This document shows positions 6,539-13,812 of a DNA stretch of 20,895 bases, one piece after another (position 1 is the stretch's first letter; every line of letters starts with the position of its first letter). The notes beneath the pieces were generated by a model, which made no database searches, was not told the origin of the DNA, and was given only the letters and a program-made list of their open reading frames with translations. Location: the NCBI GenBank assembly GCA_035654775.1, contig DASRWB010000044.1, positions 1 through 20,895 of the forward strand. Direction: 5' to 3'. A program made the translations under genes and the position numbers. Source of the DNA: HKST-UBA85 sp035654775. GTDB taxonomy: Bacteria; Bacteroidota; Bacteroidia; Flavobacteriales; Flavobacteriaceae.

Positions 6539-8185
6539 CTATTTTTTGTGTTTTAAAAAGTGATGGATAAGGTTTTGTGTGGAGGCATCATGTATTTCCT
6601 TACTGCTATGGTCAAACTCCTGAAGGATGGTATTGGCAAGCTGCTTTCCAAGCTCTACACCAAACTGGTCGTAACTGAAAATATTCCAAAGCACACCTTG
6701 TACAAATATTTTATGCTCGTAAAGTGCAATAAGTTTACCCAGACTTTCGGGAGTAAGTTTATCTATAAAAAGGGTGGTTGTGGGTTTATTGCCTTCAAAT
6801 ATTTTGTAAGGCAACAGGTTTTCTTTTTCTGTTTTCGTAAGCTTGGTTTGGTTTAATTCTGCCGAAACTTCATCTTTACTTTTTCCTTTCATCAAAGCTT
6901 CGGTTTGTGCTATAAAATTGGAAATTAATTTATTGTGATGTTCAGTGTCTCCGTGTAGTGAATGAACAAATCCTATAAAATCTACCGGAATAAGTTTGGT
7001 GCCTTGATGCAGCAATTGAAAGAAAGCGTGCTGCGCGTTGGTGCCAGGCTCACCCCAAATTATTGTTCCAGTTTGATAGGTTATCTGCTTACCGTTTCTA
7101 TCAATATATTTACCATTGCTTTCCATAATTCCTTGTTGCAAATAGGTAGCAAACTGGTTTAAGTATTGAGTATAGGGTATAATAGCTTCGGTTTCAGCTT
7201 CAAAAAAATTATTGTACCACACACTCAGTAACGCCATGATAACAGGGATGTTATCCTGAAATGGCGTGTCTCTAAAATGAAGGTCCATTTTATGTGCGCC
7301 TTGGAGTAATTTTTCAAAATTTGAATACCCTAAGGCCAGGCTAATACTAAGTCCAACGGCACTCCATAGCGAAAACCGACCGCCAACCCAATCCCACATG
7401 GGAAAGACGTTTTCTTCTGTTATTCCAAACTTTTTAACTGCCTCAACATTGGTCGATACCGCTATAAAATGTTTTGCAATGGCTTGCTCAGGTGCTTGCT
7501 GTAAAAACCAGGATTTAATCGTGTTGGCATTTGAAAGGGTTTCCTGTGTGGTAAACGTTTTGGAAACAATGACAAACAGCGTGGTTTTGGGGTTTACTTT
7601 TTTTAATATCTCTGTTACATGATCGCCATCAACGTTACTTACAAAATACGTGTTAAGATGATTTTTATAATACTGTAAGGCTTCTGTTACCATAGCTGGT
7701 CCAAGATCGGAACCTCCAATGCCTACATTGACAACGTGCGTAATCTTTTCTCCGGAATACCCTTTGTAATCCCCGTTGATTACCTGTTCTGAAATTTTTT
7801 TTATTCGTGCTTTTGCCGCGTGAATTTCAGGGATAATATTTTTGCCCTGTACAAAAACCTCGGTATTCTTTGGTGCTCGTAAGGCGGTGTGCAATACCGC
7901 TCTTTTTTCGGTTTCATTTATTTCGTCTCCGTTAAAGTAAGCGGAAACGGCCTTTTTTAATTGCACTTCGTCTGTGAGTCCCAACAACAACTCCAAGGCT
8001 TGTTTGTCTATACGGTTTTTAGAATAGTCCACATAAAAATCTTCCCAACGGATGGTAAATTCTGCTGCTCGGCTTGGGTTTTCTTTAAAAAGAGAAACCA
8101 AATGGGTGTCTTTAATAATATTGAAGTGCTGGCTTAACTTCTTCCAGGCAGTGGTAGTCGTTGGATTTATTTTGGGTAAAGCCAT
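6539..8185 (-). CDS. pgi: Glucose-6-phosphate isomerase
   Basis: Cytosolic phosphoglucose isomerase, 548 residues, the usual length, interconverting glucose 6-phosphate and fructose 6-phosphate in glycolysis and gluconeogenesis. The two SIS domains carry GIGGSDLG (155-162), the phosphate-binding SKTFTTQET (208-216), the first family signature VGGRFSLWSAVG (267-278) and the second signature NIFSYDQFGVELGK (501-514). Catalytic positions known from the family are present: E355 in MESNGK, H386 in GTNAQHAFF and K514 in the second signature. It is the last gene of a minus-strand operon, only four bases after the M23 lipoprotein stop, so it is probably co-transcribed with that gene and tryptophan dioxygenase, an unusual setting for a glycolytic enzyme. 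I found no clear hairpin terminator in the 156 bases downstream. Confidence 0.98.
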   Translation of the reverse strand: MALPKINPTTTTAWKKLSQHFNIIKDTHLVSLFKENPSRAAEFTIRWEDFYVDYSKNRIDKQALELLLGLTDEVQLKKAVSAYFNGDEINETEKRAVLHTALRAPKNTEVFVQGKNIIPEIHAAKARIKKISEQVINGDYKGYSGEKITHVVNVGIGGSDLGPAMVTEALQYYKNHLNTYFVSNVDGDHVTEILKKVNPKTTLFVIVSKTFTTQETLSNANTIKSWFLQQAPEQAIAKHFIAVSTNVEAVKKFGITEENVFPMWDWVGGRFSLWSAVGLSISLALGYSNFEKLLQGAHKMDLHFRDTPFQDNIPVIMALLSVWYNNFFEAETEAIIPYTQYLNQFATYLQQGIMESNGKYIDRNGKQITYQTGTIIWGEPGTNAQHAFFQLLHQGTKLIPVDFIGFVHSLHGDTEHHNKLISNFIAQTEALMKGKSKDEVSAELNQTKLTKTEKENLLPYKIFEGNKPTTTLFIDKLTPESLGKLIALYEHKIFVQGVLWNIFSYDQFGVELGKQLANTILQEFDHSSKEIHDASTQNLIHHFLKHKK

Positions 8186-8189
8186 CGGT

Positions 8190-9497
8190 TTAATTTGCTT
8201 GTGTTACCAAGTCTTCTATTTCAACAGGTTCGGGTAATTCCTCAAGGTAAGGAATACTGTCCAATTGTTTTTTTAGCGGTTCAATATGTTTTAGATAAGC
8301 TTCTTTCAAATGGGAAGCAATGGGCTCAGCCTCAGGCAATTTTTGCTTAAATGGGTCTACTTGCTCTCCGTTTTTCCAGAAACGATAACACACATGTGGT
8401 CCCGAAGTATTACCCGTCATACCAACCCAGCCAATAACATCACCTTGCTTTACATATTGTCCTACTTTTACTTTACGCTTGCTCATGTGCAGGTATTGTG
8501 TTTCGTAAATAGAGTTGTGTCTGATTTTTACATAATTTCCGTTGCCACGGGTGTAGCTTGATTTTGTAACGGTTCCGTTTGCAGTAGCCCGGATAGGCGT
8601 GCCAATATTGGCAGCAAAATCGGTTCCTTTGTGTGGCCTGATTTTGTTACCATATAGTGCGATTCTTCTTTTCAGATTGTATCTGGAAGAAATACGTTTG
8701 TATTCTACAGGTGCTTTTAAAAAGGCTCTTCTTAGGTTTTTGGCTTCTTCATTAAAGTAATCGGTAAGGCCCTTTACACTGTCGGTTTTAAATTTAAAGG
8801 CGTAGAAGTCTTCCTTGTTGTGTTTAAAAAAGGCCGCTTTTACTTCATCTACACCTGCATAAATGGTGTCGTCTATATATTTGTCGGTATAAATTACTTT
8901 AAAAACATCGCCCTTTTGCAGCCGGGTAAAATCTATGGTCCAGGCGTAAATATCAGACATTTGGTAAGCCAATACCTGACTTATTCCGTGGTCGTCCAAA
9001 GTTTTTGAGATGCTGTTGGTTATCAGTCCTGAAAATTCTTTTTCTACATACTTAATGGGTTTTCGGCTTGAATAGGCGTGAATGGAGTCCTTGAAATTAA
9101 TAACAAAATATTCTTCCTTGTTGGGTTGATAAATAAAACATTGTGGATTTTGAAGCGAATCTTTGGTGCACAGTAAGGTGTAGGGTTTTCCTATCTGAAG
9201 TTTTCGGATGTCGAAAGAATCTTTGGTTTTTTCTACAATTTGGTGAATTTGGGGATAGCCTATTTTGTTGCGCTCCATGATGAGTCCAAAATTATCTCCT
9301 TTTCTTATGGTGTCTCTCACTACGGTGTAGTTATTCAAATTGAATCCAAACTCATAAACATCAACCGGTTCGGCTTCTGCTATTTCTTGTTCGAGAGCGA
9401 CATCGGGCGTTTCTTGTTTACAGCTGTTGAAAAGCAGTACTGTAAAAAAAAGGACTATACATTTTTGCCCCAATCGGCTAATTCTTCTTTGGTCCAT
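8190..9497 (-). CDS. M23-family (LytM-like) peptidase lipoprotein with HxC in place of HxH
   Basis: A predicted envelope peptidoglycan endopeptidase or LytM-type regulator. The ATG at 9495-9497 gives 435 residues with a basic N-terminus, a hydrophobic run and a lipobox-like LLFNSC, so Cys26 is likely the lipidated residue. The middle is a long region of OapA/LysM-like character. The M23 domain occupies about residues 280-390: zinc-ligand motif HKGTD (H289, D293), YLHMSK (H337) and GPHVCYRFWKNG (H368, C370). Classic M23 enzymes have HxH here; Cys replaces the second His, normally a zinc ligand, and I recall the same HVC in other Bacteroidota homologues. Cys may ligate zinc, or activity may be altered. 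The gene overlaps the tryptophan dioxygenase 3' end by 43 bases. A TTG at 9471-9473 is an alternative start that reduces the overlap; an earlier in-frame ATG at 9551 is unlikely because it would bury the signal peptide. Confidence 0.88.
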   Translation of the reverse strand: MDQRRISRLGQKCIVLFFTVLLFNSCKQETPDVALEQEIAEAEPVDVYEFGFNLNNYTVVRDTIRKGDNFGLIMERNKIGYPQIHQIVEKTKDSFDIRKLQIGKPYTLLCTKDSLQNPQCFIYQPNKEEYFVINFKDSIHAYSSRKPIKYVEKEFSGLITNSISKTLDDHGISQVLAYQMSDIYAWTIDFTRLQKGDVFKVIYTDKYIDDTIYAGVDEVKAAFFKHNKEDFYAFKFKTDSVKGLTDYFNEEAKNLRRAFLKAPVEYKRISSRYNLKRRIALYGNKIRPHKGTDFAANIGTPIRATANGTVTKSSYTRGNGNYVKIRHNSIYETQYLHMSKRKVKVGQYVKQGDVIGWVGMTGNTSGPHVCYRFWKNGEQVDPFKQKLPEAEPIASHLKEAYLKHIEPLKKQLDSIPYLEELPEPVEIEDLVTQAN

Positions 9498-10372
9498 AAA
9501 TCCGGAAAAAATATTCGTCTTTGATATTTTGGATGCATATATTTTACCCATTCGCTTCCTCCTGTTGCTTCGGCAGTTTTACCGCCAATGTTTAAATAAT
9601 GATTTGCCGTGTTGTAGTGTGCCATTACCCATTTTATATTTACGGTATAGTCGTAATGTCTCATGGCTGCTACCAATGTTTTATCTTCTTTTACCTCTTG
9701 TGGCAAGGCTTTAAACTTTGTCCACAAGTTGTGTGTATTATAAAACTCAGCAAATCTAAGAAAATCTGCTTTGTATTTTTCTTCAAAAACTGTTAATAAA
9801 TAGCTTTTTTTGCCGGTTTTGTAATCTTTACCGGCGGCTTGCCAGTACAAATGGTCGAAAGCATGCTCGTAAGGAGTATTTCGGTCTATGGTTTCTCTAA
9901 ACCTGTTGTCTATTAAATTTATCAGTTCGGTTGAGGCAAATTCAATCTTTCGGTATTGTGCGCTTTGAAAACCGCTGGCCGGGGTTAAGGTAGTTCTAAA
10001 CTTGTTGTACTGTGCGACTTCCATGCCTTCTCTCATGATGTTAAACGAAGAAGTCAGCATATCAAAATAACGGCTTACCCGCATGAGTTTCTCTGAAAAA
10101 AAAGCAGCGTCTATTTCTTCATTTTGGGCTACTTGATCTATTTCCCAAAGAATCATTTTAAACAGCAATTCGTTTATTTGATGGTACATGATAAACACCA
10201 TTTCGTCCGGAAGTGTGGTACGCTGTGTTTGCAGGTTTAACAAGGCGTCTGTCTGAATGTAATCCCAGTAGGTAATGGGCTTGCTGTACAGTAGACCTTC
10301 AAGATGCACGTTCAGGTCTTGGTTTAGTTTTTGGTATTTTTCCTGAAGTTGGTCGGTTATGTTTTTGTCCAT
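9455..10372 (-). CDS. kynA: Tryptophan 2,3-dioxygenase family protein
   Basis: A cytosolic heme enzyme of 305 residues that opens the indole ring of L-tryptophan to N-formylkynurenine, the first step of the kynurenine pathway. All-helical family motifs are visible: YWDYIQTDALLNLQ (35-48), MYHQINELLFK (62-72) with H64 in the position of the active-site His, and PASGFQSAQYRKIEF (131-145) with R141 at the substrate-carboxylate position. The distal part has a candidate axial heme ligand H252 (MAHYNTANHYL), then ATGG (269-272) and FFPDLW. The stretch between that His and TGG is about four residues longer than in the Xanthomonas enzyme as I remember it, so H258 is a second candidate. It starts one base after the DUF3108 gene stop and overlaps the M23 gene. 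Kynureninase, kynurenine formamidase and 3-hydroxyanthranilate genes are not in the window. Confidence 0.9.
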   Translation of the reverse strand: MDKNITDQLQEKYQKLNQDLNVHLEGLLYSKPITYWDYIQTDALLNLQTQRTTLPDEMVFIMYHQINELLFKMILWEIDQVAQNEEIDAAFFSEKLMRVSRYFDMLTSSFNIMREGMEVAQYNKFRTTLTPASGFQSAQYRKIEFASTELINLIDNRFRETIDRNTPYEHAFDHLYWQAAGKDYKTGKKSYLLTVFEEKYKADFLRFAEFYNTHNLWTKFKALPQEVKEDKTLVAAMRHYDYTVNIKWVMAHYNTANHYLNIGGKTAEATGGSEWVKYMHPKYQRRIFFPDLWTKEELADWGKNV

Positions 10373-10373
10373 G

Positions 10374-11159
10374 CTAATTTTCTACTATTATTTGAAAAGG
10401 GTGTTTCAGTCCTTTAAAAGCATCCAAATCGGCGCGAAGAGAGCCAACGGCCAAATCGGCTTTTATTCTTAAAGGTACTTTATTTTTATCATTGGATACC
10501 CAAAGGGTTAAACTTTCTTCTTCTTTAAATACGCGTCCGGCCATAACGTAGGGTCTGAAGACCAACGCTTCTACTTTGCCAAAATCGGTTTTTAGAATTT
10601 CTTTGCCTAAGTATTTAAGTTTAAAAGTGTAATTTTCTTCATCAAAAAACATATCCACCTGCACTTCGTCGCCTTCGTTTAACCGGTTTACCTCCAGTTT
10701 GTTTCTAAGGTAATAAAAAGTGGACACCATATCTTGAATTGCCGGTTTGGTGTCAAAGGTTTTTTGGGTGTTGTGTTTTTTGTTATTTACATGGGCTTTT
10801 TTTTGCGTTTGATCAAAATGGATTTCAACATCTTTGGTATAACCGCCTTCGTTTATTTTTCGTATGAATTTATAAGGTAAATTTGTGGTTTTATCGAAAT
10901 AACTTTCATAACGGTCTTCTACTTTAAAAAACCATTTTATCATTCCTGTGGTCCATCCTTTTCCCACAACATGATAAACGGGTTTTCCTTTGTAGTTACC
11001 GTCTTTTACGGTTAATGTTGCATTTCCGGCTTTTAAAAAGTTGCTGTAGCTCATTCTAAACCTAAACCACTCTCCATCTCCAAAAGCTTCTTCTTGTTGA
11101 GAAAATACGCTCGAGGTAAAAGTCATCAGCAGCACTAGTGTAAGTAGGTAGTTTTTCAT
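10374..11159 (-). CDS. DUF3108 domain periplasmic protein
   Basis: A 261-residue exported protein of the DUF3108 family, for which no biochemical role is established to my knowledge. The start is the ATG at 11157-11159 because it opens directly into a signal peptide (MKNYLLTLVLLMTFTSSVFS, mature Q21); an in-frame ATG 36 bases upstream would add a polar extension before it. The mature part is beta-rich, with features I associate with the family: FRMSYSNFLKAGNATLTV near the N-terminus, DMVSTFYYLRN in the centre, and the late VEALVFRPYVMAGRVFKEEE and LTLWVSNDKNKVPLRIKADL. That layout resembles a lipid- or lipoprotein-handling beta-barrel or clamp, by inference only. It is first in the operon leading to tryptophan dioxygenase, the M23 lipoprotein and pgi, preceded by a good promoter at 11223-11252. 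Confidence 0.85.
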   Translation of the reverse strand: MKNYLLTLVLLMTFTSSVFSQQEEAFGDGEWFRFRMSYSNFLKAGNATLTVKDGNYKGKPVYHVVGKGWTTGMIKWFFKVEDRYESYFDKTTNLPYKFIRKINEGGYTKDVEIHFDQTQKKAHVNNKKHNTQKTFDTKPAIQDMVSTFYYLRNKLEVNRLNEGDEVQVDMFFDEENYTFKLKYLGKEILKTDFGKVEALVFRPYVMAGRVFKEEESLTLWVSNDKNKVPLRIKADLAVGSLRADLDAFKGLKHPFQIIVEN

Positions 11160-11222
11160 AATATCGTGTTGTAATTGCTTTGTAATACAGTTCATTTAGT
11201 AACCATTTTGCAATTACTATTC

Positions 11223-11252
11223 CAAAAATATTAAAACCAAGTACTCCACCAA
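11223..11252 (-). promoter_or_regulatory. Bacteroidota-type promoter of the DUF3108-TDO-M23-pgi operon
   Basis: On the minus strand, TTG (11252-11250, at the end of a T-run), a 19-base spacer and TATTTTTG (11230-11223) give a full match to the TTG-N19-TAnnTTTG architecture. Transcription should start near 11216, leaving a leader of about 57 bases. It lies in the 132-base gap between hpd and the DUF3108 gene, where I see no convincing terminator, so read-through from hpd is also possible. Confidence 0.65.
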
Positions 11253-11291
11253 AAAAAGGATTGTATTTCTGTGTGTTTTTGCATAACCCTT

Positions 11292-12452
11292 TTAAAGCGT
11301 GCCCCTTTTTTCTTGTTCTCTTTCTATGGACTCAAACAGGGCTTTAAAATTTCCGGCACCAAAACCTCTGGCTCCCATACGCTGTATAATTTCAAAAAAC
11401 AACGTGGGTCTGTCTTCTACAGGCTTTGTGAAAATTTGTAAAAGATAGCCTTCTTCATCAGCATCAATCATGATTCCTAATTTTTTTAGGGTTTCAATAT
11501 CCTCACGAAGTTCATGACTGAAAGTTTCCAGTCTTCCGGGCACGGCTCGATAATATTCTTCAGGTGGTGTAGATAAAAACTCTACACCTCGTGAGCGCAA
11601 ATCCGAAACAGTCTTTATAATATCGTCAGTCGCCACGGCTATGTGCTGTACTCCCGAGCCTTCATAAAAATCCAGGTATTCCTCAATTTGCGATTTTTTC
11701 TTTCCTTCGGCAGGCTCATTAATAGGAAACTTTATACGTCCGTTTCCGTTACTCATTACCTTGCTCATTAAGGCTGAATACTCCGTATGGATTTGTTTAT
11801 CGTCAAACGAGAGGAAGTTTACAAAGCCCATAACGTCTTCATACCATTTTACCCAGGTATTCATTTCACCCCATCCTACATTACCTACCATGTGGTCTAT
11901 GTATTTTAACCCTACAGCCGGCGGATTGTAGTCTGATTCCCATTTTACAAATCCGGGCATAAACTGGCCGTTGTAGTTTTTACGCTCCACAAACATATGA
12001 ACGGTTTCTCCGTATGTATAAATTCCGGAGCGTACCACTTCGCCATATTCATCAGTTTCCACAGTAGGTTCTTGGTATGATTTTGCTCCTCGGGATGTGG
12101 TTTCTTCCCAGGCACTTCGGGCATCTTCTACCCAAAGCGCAATCACTTTTACACCATCACCATGTTTTACTATATGTTGGTTTATAGGATGTTTAGAGTG
12201 TAATGGTGTGGTTAACACCAATCGTATTTTATCTTGTTTCAGCACATAGGAAACGGTATCCTTACTGCCGGTTTCCAACCCTTTGTAGGCATACGACTGA
12301 AACCCGAAAGCCGTTTTGTAAAAGTGGGCAGCTTGCTTGGCATTGCCTACGTAAAACTCTACATAATCCGTGCCTAATAGTGGCAAAAAATCTTCGGCTC
12401 CTTCAAATATTTTTTCTAATCCGTAATCAACTGATTTTATTTCTTTACTCAT
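11292..12452 (-). CDS. hpd: 4-hydroxyphenylpyruvate dioxygenase
   Basis: A cytosolic non-heme Fe(II) enzyme, 386 residues, converting 4-hydroxyphenylpyruvate to homogentisate in tyrosine catabolism. It has the two tandem vicinal-oxygen-chelate halves: the N-terminal one begins DYVEFYVGNAKQAAHFY (29-45), the C-terminal one YIDHMVGNVGWGEMNTW (184-200). The iron triad is visible as H187 (IDHMVGN), H270 (GVQHIAVATDDI) and E354 (LFFEIIQR). Substrate-pocket sequences are also typical: KFPINEP (241-247) and the C-terminal gate helix GFGAGNFKALFESIE (363-377). It follows hmgA by 11 bases and is clearly co-transcribed with it, so the operon encodes two consecutive steps. The later pathway enzymes, maleylacetoacetate isomerase and fumarylacetoacetase, are not in the window. 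Confidence 0.97.
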   Translation of the reverse strand: MSKEIKSVDYGLEKIFEGAEDFLPLLGTDYVEFYVGNAKQAAHFYKTAFGFQSYAYKGLETGSKDTVSYVLKQDKIRLVLTTPLHSKHPINQHIVKHGDGVKVIALWVEDARSAWEETTSRGAKSYQEPTVETDEYGEVVRSGIYTYGETVHMFVERKNYNGQFMPGFVKWESDYNPPAVGLKYIDHMVGNVGWGEMNTWVKWYEDVMGFVNFLSFDDKQIHTEYSALMSKVMSNGNGRIKFPINEPAEGKKKSQIEEYLDFYEGSGVQHIAVATDDIIKTVSDLRSRGVEFLSTPPEEYYRAVPGRLETFSHELREDIETLKKLGIMIDADEEGYLLQIFTKPVEDRPTLFFEIIQRMGARGFGAGNFKALFESIEREQEKRGTL

Positions 12453-12463
12453 GGTTTTAATTT

Positions 12464-13624
12464 TTAGTATTCTAACCAGGATTTGTAATAATCCTCATCG
12501 GCTATTTTTAAGGCTTCTTCTGTAACTTTAAGCGGTTTAAAGGTGTCCACCATAACAGCCAGTTCATCGGTTTTTACCTTACCTATACTTCTCTCGGTGG
12601 CACCCGGATGCGGTCCGTGAGGTATCCCTGCCGGATGCAACGAAATATGCCCGGCAGCCACATCATTTCTACTCATAAAATCGCCATCTACATAATACAG
12701 CACTTCATCACTGTCTATGTTGCTGTGATTGTATGGTGCCGGAATAGATTGCGGATGATAATCATACAAACGCGGCACAAAACTGCACACCACAAAGGCA
12801 TCGGTTTCAAAGGTTTGATGTACAGGTGGCGGTTGGTGAATGCGACCTGTGATGGGTTCAAAATCGTGAATGGAAAACGCATACGGATAATTGTAACCGT
12901 CATAGCCAACCACATCAAATGGATGCGAGGCGTAAACCATTTCAAAAATATCGTCTTGTTTTTTTACTTTGATGAGAAATTCGCCAGATTCATTATAGGT
13001 TTCCAGTTCTTGCGGTTGGCGTAAATCGCGCTCGCAATAGGGTGAATGTTCCAGCAATTGACCGAACCAGTTGCGGTAGCGTTTTGGTGTGTAAATTGGT
13101 CGGCGGGATTCTACAATAAAGAGTCTGTTATCTTCAGTGTCAAAATCCATTTTGTAGATGATACCTCTTGGAACGAGTAGATAATCGCCGTATTTGAAAT
13201 CGAGATTGCCGAGATGTGTGCGTAATTTTCCGGTGCCTTTATGGATGAAAATAAGTTCATCGGCGTCGGTGTTTTTATAAAAATAATCTTTGGTAGATTG
13301 TTTTGGTGCTGACAGAATAATGCTGCAATCGCTGTTAGTCAGAACGGTTTTTCTGCTTTCTAAATAATCGTTTTCGGGTTTTACCTCAAATCCACGTAAG
13401 CGATACGATTGAATGGAATTTGCTTTGGCAATTTTTGGCGCTACACTGTATTGCTTTTTTATGGCTTTTACTTGAGTTGGGCGTTGCTCATGATATATAT
13501 TTGAATACATTCCATCAAAGCCTATAGTACCGAATAACTGTTCGTAATACAAACTGCCGTCCGGTTTTCTGAACTGAATGTGTCGCTTGTGTGGAATTTT
13601 CCCTAAGGTGTGATAAAATGGCAT
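12464..13624 (-). CDS. hmgA: Homogentisate 1,2-dioxygenase
   Basis: A cytosolic Fe(II) cupin dioxygenase of 386 residues, shorter than the roughly 430-440 of the proteobacterial and animal enzymes. It cleaves homogentisate to maleylacetoacetate, the step after hpd. Landmarks: PPPVHQTFET (265-274) with H269 at the active-site acid/base position; the iron-binding stretch PYNHSNIDSDEVLYY (297-311) giving H300 and E307; and GIPHGPHPG (333-341) giving H336. The 36-residue spacing H300-H336 equals that of the human ligands H335-H371, while the Glu is one residue further along than in human, consistent with the x3/x4 variation of cupin motif 1. It heads the hmgA-hpd operon. The 188-base upstream gap contains a perfect inverted repeat (13686-13710) that may be its operator. 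Confidence 0.95.
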   Translation of the reverse strand: MPFYHTLGKIPHKRHIQFRKPDGSLYYEQLFGTIGFDGMYSNIYHEQRPTQVKAIKKQYSVAPKIAKANSIQSYRLRGFEVKPENDYLESRKTVLTNSDCSIILSAPKQSTKDYFYKNTDADELIFIHKGTGKLRTHLGNLDFKYGDYLLVPRGIIYKMDFDTEDNRLFIVESRRPIYTPKRYRNWFGQLLEHSPYCERDLRQPQELETYNESGEFLIKVKKQDDIFEMVYASHPFDVVGYDGYNYPYAFSIHDFEPITGRIHQPPPVHQTFETDAFVVCSFVPRLYDYHPQSIPAPYNHSNIDSDEVLYYVDGDFMSRNDVAAGHISLHPAGIPHGPHPGATERSIGKVKTDELAVMVDTFKPLKVTEEALKIADEDYYKSWLEY

Positions 13625-13685
13625 TTTTCTTTAAAATTTAAACTGGTTTTTGGCACTTTTTAACTTGTTGTTTGCTTTATGCCGG

Positions 13686-13710
13686 GTGCATAAAGATACA
13701 AAATATGCAC
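13686..13710. promoter_or_regulatory. Inverted repeat upstream of hmgA-hpd, candidate operator
   Basis: GTGCATA (13686-13692) and TATGCAC (13704-13710) are exact inverted copies with an 11-base spacer, about 62 bases before the hmgA ATG. Arm centres are 18 bases apart, close to two helical turns, typical of dimeric regulators. The spacer holds TATCTTTA on the minus strand, one base off the -7 consensus, so the repeat may bracket the promoter. No -33 element is clear. Confidence 0.42.
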
Positions 13711-13812
13711 ATTCACTCAGGCTTTCTTTTTATAAGAAAATGAAGGTAGTGTAACAATCCGGCCCAAAAGTGTTTCATGGTGTACAAATATCGTAAAAAT
13801 TCACCTATTTTT

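Noticed and set aside
6560..7622. Several plus-strand open frames across pgi
   Set aside because: They lie opposite a complete, highly conserved enzyme and their translations show no domains or sensible signal peptides.
11253..11293. AAAAGG...CCTTTT pairing between hpd and the DUF3108 gene as a terminator
   Set aside because: The arms are short and A/T-heavy with a loop of roughly 29 bases; weaker than the clear terminators elsewhere in the window.
12608..13024. A 138-codon plus-strand open frame inside the homogentisate dioxygenase gene
   Set aside because: It is antisense to a gene with intact family motifs, has no recognisable domain and a composition typical of a reverse-complement shadow.
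13725..13748. AT-rich dyad (CTTTCTTTTTATAAGAAAATGAAG) after the patatin gene, considered as a terminator
   Set aside because: The stem is imperfect and almost entirely A/T with no following T-run, so termination cannot be supported.
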